Assembly: GCF_016920785.2 (NCBI RefSeq) | Contig: NW_024609839.1 | Location: forward strand, 19,779,085-19,843,084 | Source of the DNA: Ixodes scapularis | Lineage: Eukaryota; Arthropoda; Arachnida; Ixodida; Ixodidae | Length of the DNA: 64,000 bases | Reading direction: 5' to 3' | Part shown: piece after piece, positions 43,459-55,424 of the stretch | Position numbering within the stretch: the stretch's first letter is position 1 | Layout: the number at the start of each line of letters is the position of its first letter | Notes under the pieces: model-generated | Databases searched by the model: none | Seen by the model: only the letters and a program-made list of their open reading frames with translations | Told to the model about the DNA's origin: nothing | Made by a program: the position numbers and the translations under genes

Positions 43459-46400
43459 ATACCTAATTCTTTTCAGTCACGTTAATCACAACCAGGCTGT
43501 ACATGATTGCAACAGGACGCCACAGTATTAATGGACCGGTTATACGAGTATTTACCACTGTCGACGCATCTAAAACCAGACTTGTTTGCTTCAGAAATCC
43601 ACTAAAGCTGGTGATATTGCACGAATCCTTTGTTTTGCACAGACTCAATTGCCATGATTGTAAAAAGTTTTTTTTTTTCTGAAATACATCGAGACTTGCA
43701 CTTGTACATACGTTTTATACAGATTTCGCCTGTACAACGCATTTATCATATGCATCTTGAAAGCTTAGAAGCATCAGCAGCTTACTTTATAGCAATAGGA
43801 TATTTATACAATTTACTGTAAGAAAATCCATTGCACGTGGTCTTGCTTATAGCATACTGAGGTGTGGTTTCACATTACTTGGTAACTCCACAGAAGCTAG
43901 AAAATTAAAATTGACCGAATTCTTCAATGATTGTAAAACAAATGTAGTGTACAATTTCGAACTTCTGCTAGGGCAGACATCTTCGAGGCTTCACAGTTGT
44001 TTAACTTTCGTTCAATTCATTTTCAATGTGTTGTGCTCTCATTTTTGGTCTAACGATTTCAAACATCCACGTGTGTCCAGCAGAGATTTGAGCAGCTGAG
44101 ATAGGTCTTATATTCCCTCGGTGTTATATAAGATACATGTTAAGCAAGGTCGTTCCTACTGTGTGCCACATTTAGTCAATAGAGTCTATGATTACCTTTA
44201 AAAGCGAATATAAAGAGAATATGCTAAAACTCGAACTGTTTTTCAAAGTAATTATGTTCTAAATTTTTGTTCATCATTGCCCTTGGATATTTTTTATTTA
44301 TTTTTCCACTTTGTTATTTTGACTATTTTTTTTACTCATGTGACTGGCATACTTTTTTGCTTGCTATGTGTTCCTATGAATTCTTTGATATTTGTCTCAC
44401 TTCACTCGCTGAGTTTTCTCCGTTAAGCCTTCACTCTCTTAGACAGATCCGTAACATTATGCTGCATTTAAGATATGTGAAATAAATATATTATTATTAT
44501 TAGTAGTAGTAGTAGTAGTTTTATCATTATTATGAAAGAAAATGGGAAGGCTTGAGAGATGTCGAAATCGATGCAAGATGAAAAATGCCGCTAATCTTCC
44601 TTCCTTCTTCCTATCTCATTCTCTAGCTAAATTAAGCAGGAACCGGTTCACTTAAACTTGTTTTTCTTTTCTTTTCTCAATGTCGGTTCCGCGGCGGCCA
44701 AGAAATAGAGATATAAATACCTCGCAGACATAGCCGATTCATGAAAGATACTGACGACACTCAACCAAAACGGCGACGGGCACGGTATGTCAGGATTGCG
44801 TCGGCGCGACCCGTTCGACACTTCACAGGTATCGACTGGATCAAAATGATATCAGAATAATCTTTTCAACTTAAGGCCAATATCGGCGCAATATTATTTG
44901 CTGCCTGGACTGAATATCTTCACGTCCTCATTCATATACTAAAAGTGGAGACGATTTTTTAAGTCGAAGTTGAACTGATGAAACTGACGCTCAAACATCA
45001 CGTAATGTTCTACTTGTGTCTGAAGGTGAGTTCGACCGGAATTCTAAACACTATTCTATAGGACGCCCTAATCAAACTTTACATCGAGCGGTGATTAATC
45101 ACACGGATGATTCTACCGCTGCATATCAGCAAATTTTTCATCAAAGCACCTCCAGATCGACGCCTACGTAGTATTTCCGGGATGCGATTACATGGCGAAA
45201 ATACCCCGGCATTAAGTACGCCGCCGGCTCAAACAGTCGCTATCGGGACACTTTAATAGTACCGAGATCAAAGATTTTGAAGAGACAGCCCGGACGTTTT
45301 TTCGTGCCATACATACCAATGAATAATAATGCGCAACCTATTTATCGATGGTGGTGTTGGATACACGTAGCACGCAAGACGACGCTGGGGCCGCGTGGCG
45401 TGCACTGTGTTTCCGCCATTTTGGGGCGTGGAGATTTGCCAATCGCCGAGCAATCACTGCGCGACAGCCACCTGTGACGACGATTTTTAAATTTATAAAG
45501 CTCCCAAAACTTGTTTTCACATTTGACCAGCTTTTGTTGCCCGTAACCTGCATTTCAGTATTTTTAATTGAACATCTTTGCAGCCACAGTCAATTCCAAA
45601 ATATTTTAATAAGCCTTGTTCTTCACTGAAAGTCAAGAAGCACTAGCGCCTGCTCTTGCTCGGATTTCGCCGAACAAGAAGCAGTAAGAAGAAGCGCGAC
45701 TTTGGATAGACACAAGTTTATTTATTTTTACTTTCCAGGTATCAGACTTACAGAACAGAATAAAAAGAAAAAAAAAAAAAAAGAAAAACGAAGACACACG
45801 GTCCTGGAACAAAGTCGTCCTCAACGCTACTCGATGTCACCAAATTCTTCTGCTGACATTATAAAAGCAGTTGTCATTTTCGCCGAGAAAGTGCAACGCT
45901 GGGATATGTTTTGAAACCACACAGACCGAGTAAACGCCTAGAAACGCTAGGCCTAACCCGCTCGTTGAAATGTCGAAACCCGGTGGAAGTATTCGCTCCT
46001 TAGACAGAAAGCCACACCAACACACACAAACACAAAGAGTACACTCACGAATAACTCGAACATGAAGGCACACATGAACGCGAAATGCTTGTGCGTTTCA
46101 TGCCGTAAAGGCTCTAAAATCACCAGCGTAGACGATATAAAATGACAGGAAGGCAAACGTTTCTGCCATTGTGAAAACGCAACTATGATACCGCCGCCAC
46201 CATCTGGAGAATTGGTGTCTATTATGCTCCTTCTGGTTTACCATCGCGACTCTCGACTGGATTGTCACCACAACCCCAGAACAGCTCTTCGCACGCAAAA
46301 TGAAGTCTCATAGAGGATGTTGCGGGGACGATACCGACTCCAACCTCCGGCTGCATTGCTTGTTGAACGATTACACAATCGCATACAATCGTGACCAGCA

Positions 46401-47250
46401 TGCAGTGAGCGCAGGCAGGAAGTAGACGCCCTAGTCGGAAGGAGCGAGCACCTCTCTCTCTTCTTCCGCGAGGTCCTGGGCTACGCCGGAAGCACACTTC
46501 CTAACGTCTTCTTCGTATTCATGTATCGCTTATTGCGCCTACGCAGGTTGCCAGATCCCAGTAAGAAGAAACCGCGCAGCCGATTGCAGCCGGACAACAC
46601 TGACGTAAACTCTAAAAACTAGGGACACGGACCGTAAATCTCATGATTCGAGGCTGCCTCAGGGAGGTGCGTTAGTTGAGGTTTATGCAGGGCGGCGTGA
46701 GAAATACTGATACAAAGATATATTTTTCAGTCTACGTAATCTTGCCAAAATAACTTGTGCGAGACTCGAACGAGAAAGAGAGTGTATTACCATCTAATCA
46801 AATAGTTTTTTTTTTATTTCATAATGACTACTATGGGTCCGCAAGTACCGTCTGTGCACTTGAAATATTAGCCATGAATTTGTTGCAACGACGCTCTAAA
46901 AATGGTCGTTTTCACAGTGCATCAACGTGCATTTGTAAGGAACGTTCTGGGGGAAATAAAATACGCGTACGATTAAAAGGCGCTCCTAAGTTTTATATTA
47001 TTCATGAAACCTATTGGTGACGGACTTTCAGACCTTGTGTATTGCGTTAGAATGAAAGTTAAAATCCAGTAGGCTTAAATGTTTGCAATAGCAAATCGGT
47101 AAATACGATTGATGATAACCACGTAAAAAGGACTAACGACACTGCTCAGCCACTGTGGGAGTGTAAGGGTCTGAAGGGTTTAAAAGCACATCTAAGCAAA
47201 ACATTACACTACCCTGTATTGTGAGTTTTCAAATTCAAGAATCCCAAATG
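43459..47250. other. No gene recognised; microsatellites only
   Basis: 3.8 kb without a recognised domain. (TTA)n(GTA)n occupies 44482-44520 just after a GAAATAAATA motif, which could be the tail of a heavily truncated LINE. An A-rich tract lies at 45763-45787. A 91-codon minus frame at 46222-46497 has no identifiable domain. Confidence 0.4.
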
Positions 47251-47521
47251 GTGAACAGTTGAGCCGCCTCGGTGGCTCCGAGGCGAGAGCGCTGGCCTAG
47301 GGATCCCCATCTGGCGGGTTCGAATCTCGGCCGAGGTGCCCGCAACCAGACGGAGGCTTATGGCGGAGAAGGCGCCGTGTAACCGAGCTTTCGGTTGCAC
47401 ATCAAAAGATCCCCAGGTGGTCAAAATTTATCCTCAGTCCTCCGCTGGGGCGTGCCAGATGCCCGTAGTTGGTTTGGCACGTAAAAGACCCCCAAATTTA
47501 ACTTTTTTTGTGAACAGTTGA
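47251..47521 (+). mobile_element. tRNA-derived SINE (Ruka-like) with 12-bp target duplications
   Basis: The body, 47263-47509, is flanked by perfect GTGAACAGTTGA repeats (47251-47262 and 47510-47521). The tRNA-like head has a weak A box near GGTGGCTCCGAGGCGAG and a good B box GGGTTCGAATC. The body includes AAAGATCCCCAGGTGGTC, AGTCCTCCGCTGGGGCGTGCC and TTTGGCACGTAAAAGACCCCC, typical of the tick Ruka family as I know it. It ends in a T-rich tail and not poly(A). The perfect duplications indicate a recent insertion, 268 bp beyond the stop codon of the receptor gene. Confidence 0.8.
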
Positions 47522-47788
47522 ACGAAATACACCGCAAACTCGTTAAACGTGGCCCCTCCTGACATTAAACGTAGCGTCCTTGAATATTGGCTCCTCGCGT
47601 ATTCAGATAAATGCGAAATATATTTCATGAATATTTTCAGCATAAGATTACACACCTGATACCCTGCGATGCTTTTCGTACATGAATGATCCCAGCCTAA
47701 AGCGCGGTACATTACGTAGGAAATATTTGACCTTGTCCATCCAATTTCACTTCCTTTCTTTGAGATGTACGGTAAAGCAAAGTAGCCT

Positions 47789-49726
47789 TTAGATAGTGTA
47801 TAACGAAGACATGATCTTTCTACAACACTTACACACAAAAAGATAAAATTTAAGCTCACTAAACAGCTCAAGCACCGACAAGATTATTCCGAAGCACAAG
47901 ATCAGAAATACAGGTCTGAGGTCGCTAAGGCCGAGAATTGCCTCCGGAACTGGCGTAGCATTGTTCGCTCGACGGTATGCGGTCTTGAACTTGCGCAGTG
48001 CGTCAGCCTTCGTGTAGAATCCGGTCTCAGCTCCTCGACTCACGGTGTCCTTGACGTCCTCTCGGTACACAGAGGAGCGCCTTATTTCGGGTCCTGTGAG
48101 GTGTGTCAGCACAAGATCAGAAGCTTCGACGTAACCTCTTTGAAGAAGCTCTCGTCTTAGAGCTTCGAAGAGCTCCGGACGTACTATGGAAATTAAGAAG
48201 GTGTCCATTTCGTCGCTGTTGATTTTTATAGTGTTCGAATCGTCTCCGCCGTCACCAGTTACGAAGCATTCTGAACCTTGCCTGACGAATTTGACAAAAT
48301 TGTAGTAGTCGGGGAGTCTCTCGTAGTCGTATACGACAGGCGCATTGTGATTGAGAAAACAAATACGGTAATTTTTCCTCATAATATCGTCTAATGAGAC
48401 GAACTGTAGAGGCGCCCTCTGGAACGGCAAAGAAGTAAGAAGTGACGTGACCCGACCTTTGAAAATAGTGGACATGATGAAAAGCGTCAACATGATGAGA
48501 CCAACAACGAGTCGGGACGACTGAGTCCCAAGAAGCACGCTGTGGAAGCGAACACCTTGTTGCAGAAGCGAAGCGAAAATAGGGGATAAGAAAGTGAACA
48601 TGTCCTGCGCGTTCTTGTACAAAACCTTGTTTATCAAAACAGTGATCAGGATAAAAAACAGGAAGGATATTAGCAGTCCAATCCATACTTCCCATGAAAA
48701 AGGCAAGACGAGAACAGCTTCTTTCAGAACGTGTTCCGGTTTTGGAACAAAGAATGAAAAACCAACCGGGGTGATGTACTGTACAACATTGGTGTCCTCG
48801 TAGATCCTTGTGGGTTCCTTGGAAAGTGCTATTAGGGACCCCGATATTCTCTCACGGAATTTAAAATCGAACTTCCTGAGTCTGACATCAGATAAGCGAT
48901 GTGTTAATAGTTGAATTGTAACGTCGATGGCTGGGTGGTCATCATAATATTCTCTGTCGCGAAATACAAACATTTTACTTCCATTAAGAGACAGCTGTTT
49001 GGGGAGAGATCCGCGTTCATATCTTCCAGATTTCGTGCAAGTTCTTCCAGAGCGACTACGACACAATCTTTCTTTTCCGCGAAGATTGAGAGTTTGTAGA
49101 TCGTTGAGCATGCTTTTCAAGGGATGAACTCGGAACTCGTCTTGAATGTGTGCAGTGCCATTAAAGAGCGTTATTTTGAAATTTCCACTCGCTTTATGAA
49201 ATTCTGGCATAAGCCGGACGTTCCGGTAAGAACCTCGCAATCTGGGTTTCAACGTCACTTCTTCGGCAGTTATTTGCGCTGTCATGTAATAATTGCTCGC
49301 TATGATATCGACTAAATGTTTCAAACCAGAATCATTAGTACATGCAAAAATTAAGATCGGAACGTAACTTCGTCTAAAGGCGTGACAGAGTTTACCGCCG
49401 CACGAGAGAAACTGAACTCTTCCGTCAGTCCAGAGTGTCACTGTATATAACAAGGGTTTCAAAAACGTCGCGAACATCGTCATCTTTTGTACGAGACACT
49501 GCGGCTGCACAAATATGTCCAGGTGTCTGTTTTCTGTGTTGAATGATGACAGGAACTGGTCGAATAAGTCCGATGCAATGAAAGATTTCAAAGTCATCAC
49601 CTCATCCGGCTTGCCTGCGCTTACTCCTCTTGGCAGCAAAGTTGTTGTGATGAAGGTCACTAGTAAGATCGCCTCTGGTTTGAAAACACTCCGGGTGAAT
49701 TGGATAGAACGTTTCAGAGCTGACAT
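47789..49726 (-). CDS. Ionotropic receptor (iGluR-related chemoreceptor), single exon
   Basis: 645 codons without intron or stop. A signal peptide is plausible at residues 18-37 (AILLVTFITTTLLPRGVSA). A divergent N-terminal/S1 region follows, with YITPVGFSFFVPKP before M1 (about 345-366, WEVWIGLLISFLFFILITVL). A pore-loop region (SPIFASLLQQGVRF), M3 (about 404-427, VVGLIMLTLFIMSTIFKGRV), an S2 lobe (about 430-600) and M4 (about 605-627, RPVFLILCFGIILSVLELF) complete it. The layout and length fit arthropod IRs, ligand-gated cation channels of sensory neurons. The canonical glutamate-binding R/T/D residues are not evident, as in most divergent IRs. I start at the ATG 49724-49726 (context GTCATGT), because the 13 codons upstream begin with GTG. 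No AATAAA was found close to the stop. Confidence 0.85.
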   Translation of the reverse strand: MSALKRSIQFTRSVFKPEAILLVTFITTTLLPRGVSAGKPDEVMTLKSFIASDLFDQFLSSFNTENRHLDIFVQPQCLVQKMTMFATFLKPLLYTVTLWTDGRVQFLSCGGKLCHAFRRSYVPILIFACTNDSGLKHLVDIIASNYYMTAQITAEEVTLKPRLRGSYRNVRLMPEFHKASGNFKITLFNGTAHIQDEFRVHPLKSMLNDLQTLNLRGKERLCRSRSGRTCTKSGRYERGSLPKQLSLNGSKMFVFRDREYYDDHPAIDVTIQLLTHRLSDVRLRKFDFKFRERISGSLIALSKEPTRIYEDTNVVQYITPVGFSFFVPKPEHVLKEAVLVLPFSWEVWIGLLISFLFFILITVLINKVLYKNAQDMFTFLSPIFASLLQQGVRFHSVLLGTQSSRLVVGLIMLTLFIMSTIFKGRVTSLLTSLPFQRAPLQFVSLDDIMRKNYRICFLNHNAPVVYDYERLPDYYNFVKFVRQGSECFVTGDGGDDSNTIKINSDEMDTFLISIVRPELFEALRRELLQRGYVEASDLVLTHLTGPEIRRSSVYREDVKDTVSRGAETGFYTKADALRKFKTAYRRANNATPVPEAILGLSDLRPVFLILCFGIILSVLELFSELKFYLFVCKCCRKIMSSLYTI

Positions 49727-51970
49727 GACTCTCAGAGAAGACCTATATCGTAATTCGACTGCCACCTAACTTTATAACGTGTGTTGATATTTAAAATAAG
49801 ATTTTGTGTTCGTGTGCAAGAACACCTTCCTCACTCGACGCGAGTCGGCGCAGAATTTCGCGGTTGGTACTTCGCATGAACCATATTCGACGGTACTCAA
49901 TATTTCCCTTAAACATAAATGCGCTCCGTGTACCCTAGTACCAGGAACATGAATTATTAAGTTGATTGGATCACTCTTTCCTTCCCGATGGTAGACCCTG
50001 TAGACTGCTCTCGCTTTGAAGTTAGAAGTTTCTGTTTTTTTTTGTTTTTTTTTTTGTTTTTTTGTTTTCCAGCACTATCCACTTAAGTGCCAATTAGAAA
50101 CTAAATGGTGTTTCTAGAACTGCGCCATCGTTGCCATGGTTTTTTCTATATGTCCGCTTTATAGAGAGTACGTCCAGGTGCTCAAAAATGATAGGATCGT
50201 ACCTGACGCCGTCATCTCGACCGGAAAAACGGCGAGCGATTATAAGCCACAATTTAGAGGCTACATAAAATCGTTAAAAAATATTTCCTTTTTTTTAATT
50301 TTCTGGCTGTGCATTGTTCCTGCTCTGACAATATGCACCAGCTTACATGCCCGCAGAGTAGTTTTTGTCTGGAACAAGCAATGATTAATATAGATTCTTT
50401 CCTTTCTTTTTGATTGACGGCAGCGCCGTGTTGTTGCCATATTTAATGCCGTAGCGCCTCATCTCGTGCTTCCGGGTCTGAACCCGCGCTGGGTTGGGAA
50501 GTTTTATGTTCAGGATCGCAGCAATACGTTACTGTTTCGAAAACAATGAGTCATGTTTGAGGGGAAAATTGCGGTAGATTCAATGGGGAGATGCGAAGCG
50601 TCTTGGGAACATAAAAAAAAGATTAAAGCAAGGCGTCACTGCGCGGCAACGAATATGAAAACAAGGAACAGGTCGCAGCTCAACATCGATCCGGAACCGT
50701 GAGTTGCGGGGTATCTGAACACTACAATCGTTTTGAGAAACTGCTCTAATAAAACACGCTCACAGCTAAATCATTAAGAACAGTCACGTGATGGTTTATA
50801 GCCAAGTTGGGCGATGTGGAGACTGGTATGGTACTAATTTCTAGATTCAAATTCCTTGTAACCGACAACATGTTGGAGTCATTTCGCAATTATTTGAGTA
50901 AATTAATTACTGAGCAATCTCACGAGTGACGTGAGTATTTTCGGAAGTACGAAAATGACTTCTAACCGTTTCTATGTTTCACTCCCCTTCGTAATAGCGT
51001 TCTTTGTTTATACAAGTTTCCAACCAAGCAACGTTACTTGAACCCTCAGTTGGGAAACACCGTTGAAACCTGGGCCGTTGGCGTCCACCGACACCGAGCT
51101 AAATGCGACAACAGCGCCATTCTTTATCATTTGTCTGTACTGTGGTCACCTTCAGCTTTTAGAAAGAATGTTTTTGCGAAAAAAACACAATAAAAAAAAA
51201 CTCTTTTTGCAGTAACTTTTATTGGAGTTTAGCGCAAAATGAGGGGCGCGGGATGTTTTTCTAAAATCTTTAGTTTGCAAGTTTGTGCGGCACAATCAAT
51301 ACTGTTTTTATACAACCATGCTCAGCGGGGATTTCAAGTAGCGCGTCCCGACCTAGGTGTATTTAACTTCGGTAGTAATGCGCGGTGCGTCCGCTTAAAA
51401 GAGGGAGGGGGGTGGCGCCCCTGAAACCCCTTCCGTCGTATCTGTTTTGGCGCCAAAATATAAGATTAGAGCCAAAATAGAAGTCACGTGCAGTTCCCCG
51501 AGTGACCGCTGCGGGAGAAATGGTGGCGCTGTGATCGTCATTAGCTCAGATCTCGAGTACGGATCGGTGCCACTTTTTGAGAGTAGTTTTTATGGCAGTT
51601 TCCGAACTGAGTGGTTCTAGTAACATTGCAACCAAGGAATCCTCGAACCGAGCCTCAGGCGGGAGGATAGTTTAACAAAATTGGTTGATTAGGAAGATGA
51701 TGAGTTAAGAGTTCGGTGATTCTAATCCGATCTCTTGGAATCGGCGCCAAGTGACCGAGCAGGTATATCTCGGCACGGCACGATTCCCGGAGCGAGCTTT
51801 ACATTTTTCCAGCTTGTCGAAGAAAGTCATCTTGAACAGAAACTCATCTTGAGGGCAGTCCAGCACTCGTGTAACTTGACATTCCGACCGCCGGTTATTC
51901 GCAATTTCCTCCTGCGGATTTTATTACTCTGCGAGAGAGGGAATGCACTCCAAGTCATAAAATGACTTTA
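49727..51970. other. Receptor upstream region and unassigned sequence
   Basis: On the minus strand a TATAAAG motif lies about 50 bp before the receptor ATG (plus 49771-49777). It is a possible core promoter, though close to the start codon. T-rich tracts lie at 50034-50068. Nothing else was recognised; short frames at 50136-50384 and 51239-51424 have no domain. Confidence 0.3.
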
Positions 51971-51974
51971 ATTT

Positions 51975-52052
51975 GGATTATTTATTTATTTATTTTTATA
52001 TATTTATTTCAATAGCTTCAAAGCCGCTCGGCATTACAAAAGGGAGGGGGGG
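51975..52052 (-). mobile_element. 3' tail of a CR1/L2-like LINE
   Basis: On the minus strand CCCTCCCTTTTGTAATGCC leads into GGCTTTGAAGCTATTG and then AATAAATATATAAAAATAAAT repeats. The CCTCC-TTATGTAATGCC motif followed by a short-repeat tail is also the 3' end of the LINE at 56345-57945. The copy is cut off at its 5' side by a G/C-rich tract at 52045. Confidence 0.5.
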
Positions 52053-52536
52053 GGGAAATTTAGGGAAATTTCCCGCTGAATGGGAGGGAGCAGAACAGGA
52101 GGAGGGGAGGGGGAGGTGTAGCATATCCTCCCATCCTCCTCCTCAAGATCTGCGCTCTAATTTCGCATTACAAAGAATTGTAAACGTCTTTTATTTTTCA
52201 TCTCATGTTCGTTCAATTTTTATATCGCAGGTGCGCTCGCAGCACAGATCTGGGTTGTGCTGATCCTCTACGCACAAGTTAGGAACTCCTGAGTGGCAGG
52301 AGTGGGAGTTTGGCCTGACAGCTCAAGGAACACGTTTGTTCAGCATTGCATTTATATTTATCATGTTTTGATCAAAGTTCAGCTTTGCTGCATGCGATTC
52401 TTCTAGAAATAAATACTTTCTACTGAATTTACTACGTCACTACATTTCGCCACTGCTATTAGTGCTCGTCAAAAATCTCGGACAAGAGTTTATTTGTGTG
52501 CAAACATCATGCTTGTTTCAAACCAATCGCTGATGT
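52053..52536. other. No gene recognised
   Basis: G-rich followed by C-rich tracts (52045-52145) and then ordinary AT-rich sequence. Confidence 0.4.
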
Positions 52537-52591
52537 AGAGACTCGCTGACATCCAGCATCCCAATGGAAGGCTGGATGTCTGCGAGTCTCT
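52537..52591. repeat. Isolated 21-bp hairpin
   Basis: AGAGACTCGCTGACATCCAGC (52537-52557) is inverted at 52571-52591 with one mismatch, around a 13-nt loop. The RNA would form a stable 21-bp stem on either strand. It could be a minimal palindromic element or a small-RNA precursor; sequence alone does not decide. Confidence 0.6.
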
Positions 52592-53446
52592 CCCGAAGGA
52601 TGCAAGTGGGGAAGGAACCATACAGTCTTATCGTATTAGGGGACATGCTATAGGGTGTTCTTTGTGTGCTTTACAGATTTGTTGAAAAAAAGCCGTAAAA
52701 GCTACACTTATGCGGTCTGTGCACGTGAGTTATATGGGCAGGGGGGCATGGTATAAAGGGTTAATTGTAATGATGAGTCGGCTTATTAAAGGGAAGTGCC
52801 AGACTTCTTTCAGAAAACTAGATGGAGGTTGATTCTAGTGTAGTTTTATCCCATTAATCCGAATATCACGTTCATTTTCTCCAAACATATAACTAAACGT
52901 GAGAAAACACAAAAAAACATCCGACCAGTAGTGACGTCGTAAGGGGATTTTTTAGCTGCCAAGCATGTGTCGCTTGACGGCCGCGCGTCCAATCGAAAGC
53001 TTTCTATGTGTATTCTCACGCACTGGCACCAGTCGTAACGTCTTTTTTCACCTTTTTAGAAATAGTGTGTGCGTGCATAGCTTTGATTGGCGCTGAAGAT
53101 GCGTAAGCAGAGATTTCGAATGCTTCTTTTGTGACGTCTCTCGCCGGGAAAGAGTGCCTCCAGCGATACTTAAAAAATGATTCTATGCAGCCTCGATTCA
53201 CCAAATTACCAAATAATTTTGATATTTTAGATTTTGGAGGTCTAATGAAGAAGATTGAAATCTGTTTCCTCAAATGCAAAAGCACTCTAGCTTCCCTTTA
53301 AGTATAATAGGTTCCTTAAATATTTAATTATTGAAAATAGACCCATAATTCCAATTAGAAAGTTGCTAAGCGTCATAGAAAAACACTAAATCAAGCCTTT
53401 TCGGGAATATATGACGGGAGCACATTTTACGGCGTTCTAAAAAAAG
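52592..53446. other. No gene recognised
   Basis: AT-rich interval without repeats having visible ends. An 89-codon minus frame at 53016-53285 has no recognisable domain. Confidence 0.4.
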
Positions 53447-53682
53447 GCTTAATTTAATTGGACGCGTTTCCAGACTTCGGTTTCTTATCACAGCGCATCT
53501 CTGCACCTGCGATATTGCTGATCAGTGGCTGCAGTGCAAAGCCACCTCCTCGCCTCCCTCGTAGGATGGAGGAAAGCAGGGCGCATGTGTGTGGCGTGAC
53601 TAAACCCCTGGGGAACAGGACCGTGGGCGCAGAGATACGCTCCGATAAGAAACCAAAACCTAGAAACGGATCCAAATAAAGC
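53447..53682. mobile_element. Foldback MITE with about 50-bp arms
   Basis: Left arm GCTTAATTTAATTGGACGCG…CGGTTTCTTATCAC is inverted at the right (CCGATAAGAAACCAAAACC…CCAAATAAAGC). Both arms continue through CGCATCTCTGC/GCAGAGATACG. 236 bp, no coding capacity, no certain target duplication. It lies about 46 bp from the 3' end of the inverted Penelope-like fragment. Confidence 0.6.
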
Positions 53683-53728
53683 TGAGTAATTCGGATTCTT
53701 GGGCGAGTTGGTACTGAAATTTGGAGAA

Positions 53729-54096
53729 CATAATAGCGCTTCACGGCAGGGACGAAGAGTAGGAACGAGACAACACAATACGCTAACTTCAACTGGTTTA
53801 ATCGTCAGAAAATCAAAGGTATAAATACTCTCCATCATCGCGCCATTCAACCAATCCCAAGCCACGCCACTGATCGCAAGAACTGTGTCTCTTTGTCGGC
53901 CAAATCAATCGACGCCACGCTGACACATCGATCCCCGTACTTTTTATCAGGTCCGCCTCTATAATTTCCCTTACCGTCTTATCTCTATGTCTTCTAATGA
54001 CAGTGTACCAATTAAATTCAGGTTTGCACCCACAGTCATGGCAGTGCATCGAGAAATGACCGTCACGCTGTCCGCTCACTTTTTGGTTGTGTCAAG
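53729..54096 (-). mobile_element. Inverted 3' fragment of a Penelope-like element
   Basis: On the minus strand it encodes SGQRDGHFSMHCHDCGCKPE and HRDKTVREIIEADLIK, the end of a GIY-YIG endonuclease, and then a 3' UTR ending at GTTCTCCAAAT. It is nearly identical to 55258-55637 on the plus strand, in opposite orientation. Its 5' end stops at a 23-bp palindrome (54091-54113) that joins it to the plus-strand copy. Confidence 0.75.
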
Positions 54097-54102
54097 TGAG
54101 CA

Positions 54103-54326
54103 GCTCACTTGACATAAAGGATTTATACTATTCCCTACCGCACGACAAACTACTTACCTGCGTAGAGGAAAGCATCGATAAACACGGGGTGGTGGCCTTT
54201 CAGAACGCAGCACTGCTCACTTGACATAAAGGATTTATACTATTCCCTACCGCACGACAAACTACTGACCTGCGTAGAGGAAAGCATCGATAAACACGGG
54301 GTGGTGGCCTTTCAGAACACAGCACG
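54103..54326 (+). repeat. 112-bp direct duplication within the RT
   Basis: Two units, 54103-54214 and 54215-54326, differ at only a few positions (for example CTACTTACC versus CTACTGACC). Each encodes SLDIKDLYYSLPHDKLL, the RT motif A region. The length is not a multiple of three, so the duplication breaks the frame. Confidence 0.85.
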
Positions 54327-55424
54327 AATTACTGTAGATGACTTTCTCGAATTGCTTACATTTTATCTAAACTCGACCTTTGTTGACTGGAACAGCGGAG
54401 TGTATATTCAGAAGCGAGGGGTGTGTATTGGCTCGTGTTTAGCTCCAGTTTTAAGCGATATATTTCAAGCCCATCATGACAGAGTTCTCTCGGAACGCCT
54501 GAATGACTTTAATGGTAGTACGGTTTTCAGGTTCGTCGACGATTAGTCAGTTTTTCTTCCTCATGATGTTTCTCACTTTCCCTCGGTGTGAACAGCCTTT
54601 TAAAAGTTTTTAGTACCGTCCTAGATCCTCTCAAGCTTACGCACGAGGTACCTGTGGACAACGTTATACAGTTTTTAGATACCAAGCTCACACTTTCGGA
54701 GCAACATGTGTGTTGGAAATACCAACCAAGAGCAAATAAGCCCCTGTTGCCATTCGATTCATCCCATTCGAAACTTTTTAAGAGAGGGATTGTAAATTTG
54801 TGCTTTGTGAACGCCATCAAAAGGTCGTGTCATCATGCGATGCCTTCAGGTCTGAAGGAGCAGTCAGAACGCTTGGTGGCTGCCGGTTTGCCGGGGACGC
54901 TCCTGGTGTCAGTTGCAGAAAAGGTTTTAAAGAAGCTACGAGTAGTAGCGAGTCCAGACCAGGATGTGGCCCAAAAGAAGCAAAGAGTGGCGGTTGTGCC
55001 TTACATGCACAAAACGGCACACAATCTCAAAAGGATAGCAAACCGCCTAAATGCTCGGGTGGTTTTTTCTGCACCCGAAAATCTTGCAAAGTTGTGCAAA
55101 ATGACGGACCCTTACCGCAAACCACCGGTTAGCTGCGTGAAGAAGCATCGCAGCCCGTTTGTACATTGCGCAGGAGGCGTCGTTTATGAGATCCCGCTGA
55201 CGGGCGGTAAAAAGTACGTTGGACAGACGGGAAGGTGTCTAAATGACAGATTGCGCGAGCACAACCAAAAAGTGAGCGGACAGCGTGACGGTCATTTGTC
55301 AATACACTGCCATGACTGTGGGTGCAAACCTGAATTTAATTTGTGCACTGTCATTAGAAAACATAGAGATAAGACGGTAAGGGAAGTTATAGAGGCGGAC
55401 CTGATAAAAAACTACGGGGATTGA
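54218..55424 (+). pseudogene. Penelope-like RT and GIY-YIG endonuclease, broken
   Basis: The RT reads SLDIKDLYYSLPHDKLL (motif A), KRGVCIGSCLAPVLSDIF (motif B, typical for this group) and VFRFVDD (motif C). A TAG at 54543-54545 follows immediately. After a frameshift before 54588, the thumb and linker continue (PVDNVIQFLDTKLTL, PYMHKTAHNLKRIANRLNA). The endonuclease has VVYEIPLTGGKKYVGQTGR (GIY-YIG-type motif), CLNDRLREHN (catalytic R) and EADLIK (catalytic E), preceded by cysteine pairs. The stop, frameshift and duplication make it inactive. Confidence 0.8.

Noticed and set aside
49727..49765. Extended 658-codon start for the ionotropic receptor
   Set aside because: The extension begins with GTG, not ATG. 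The first in-frame ATG (49724-49726) leaves the signal peptide intact and has a reasonable context.
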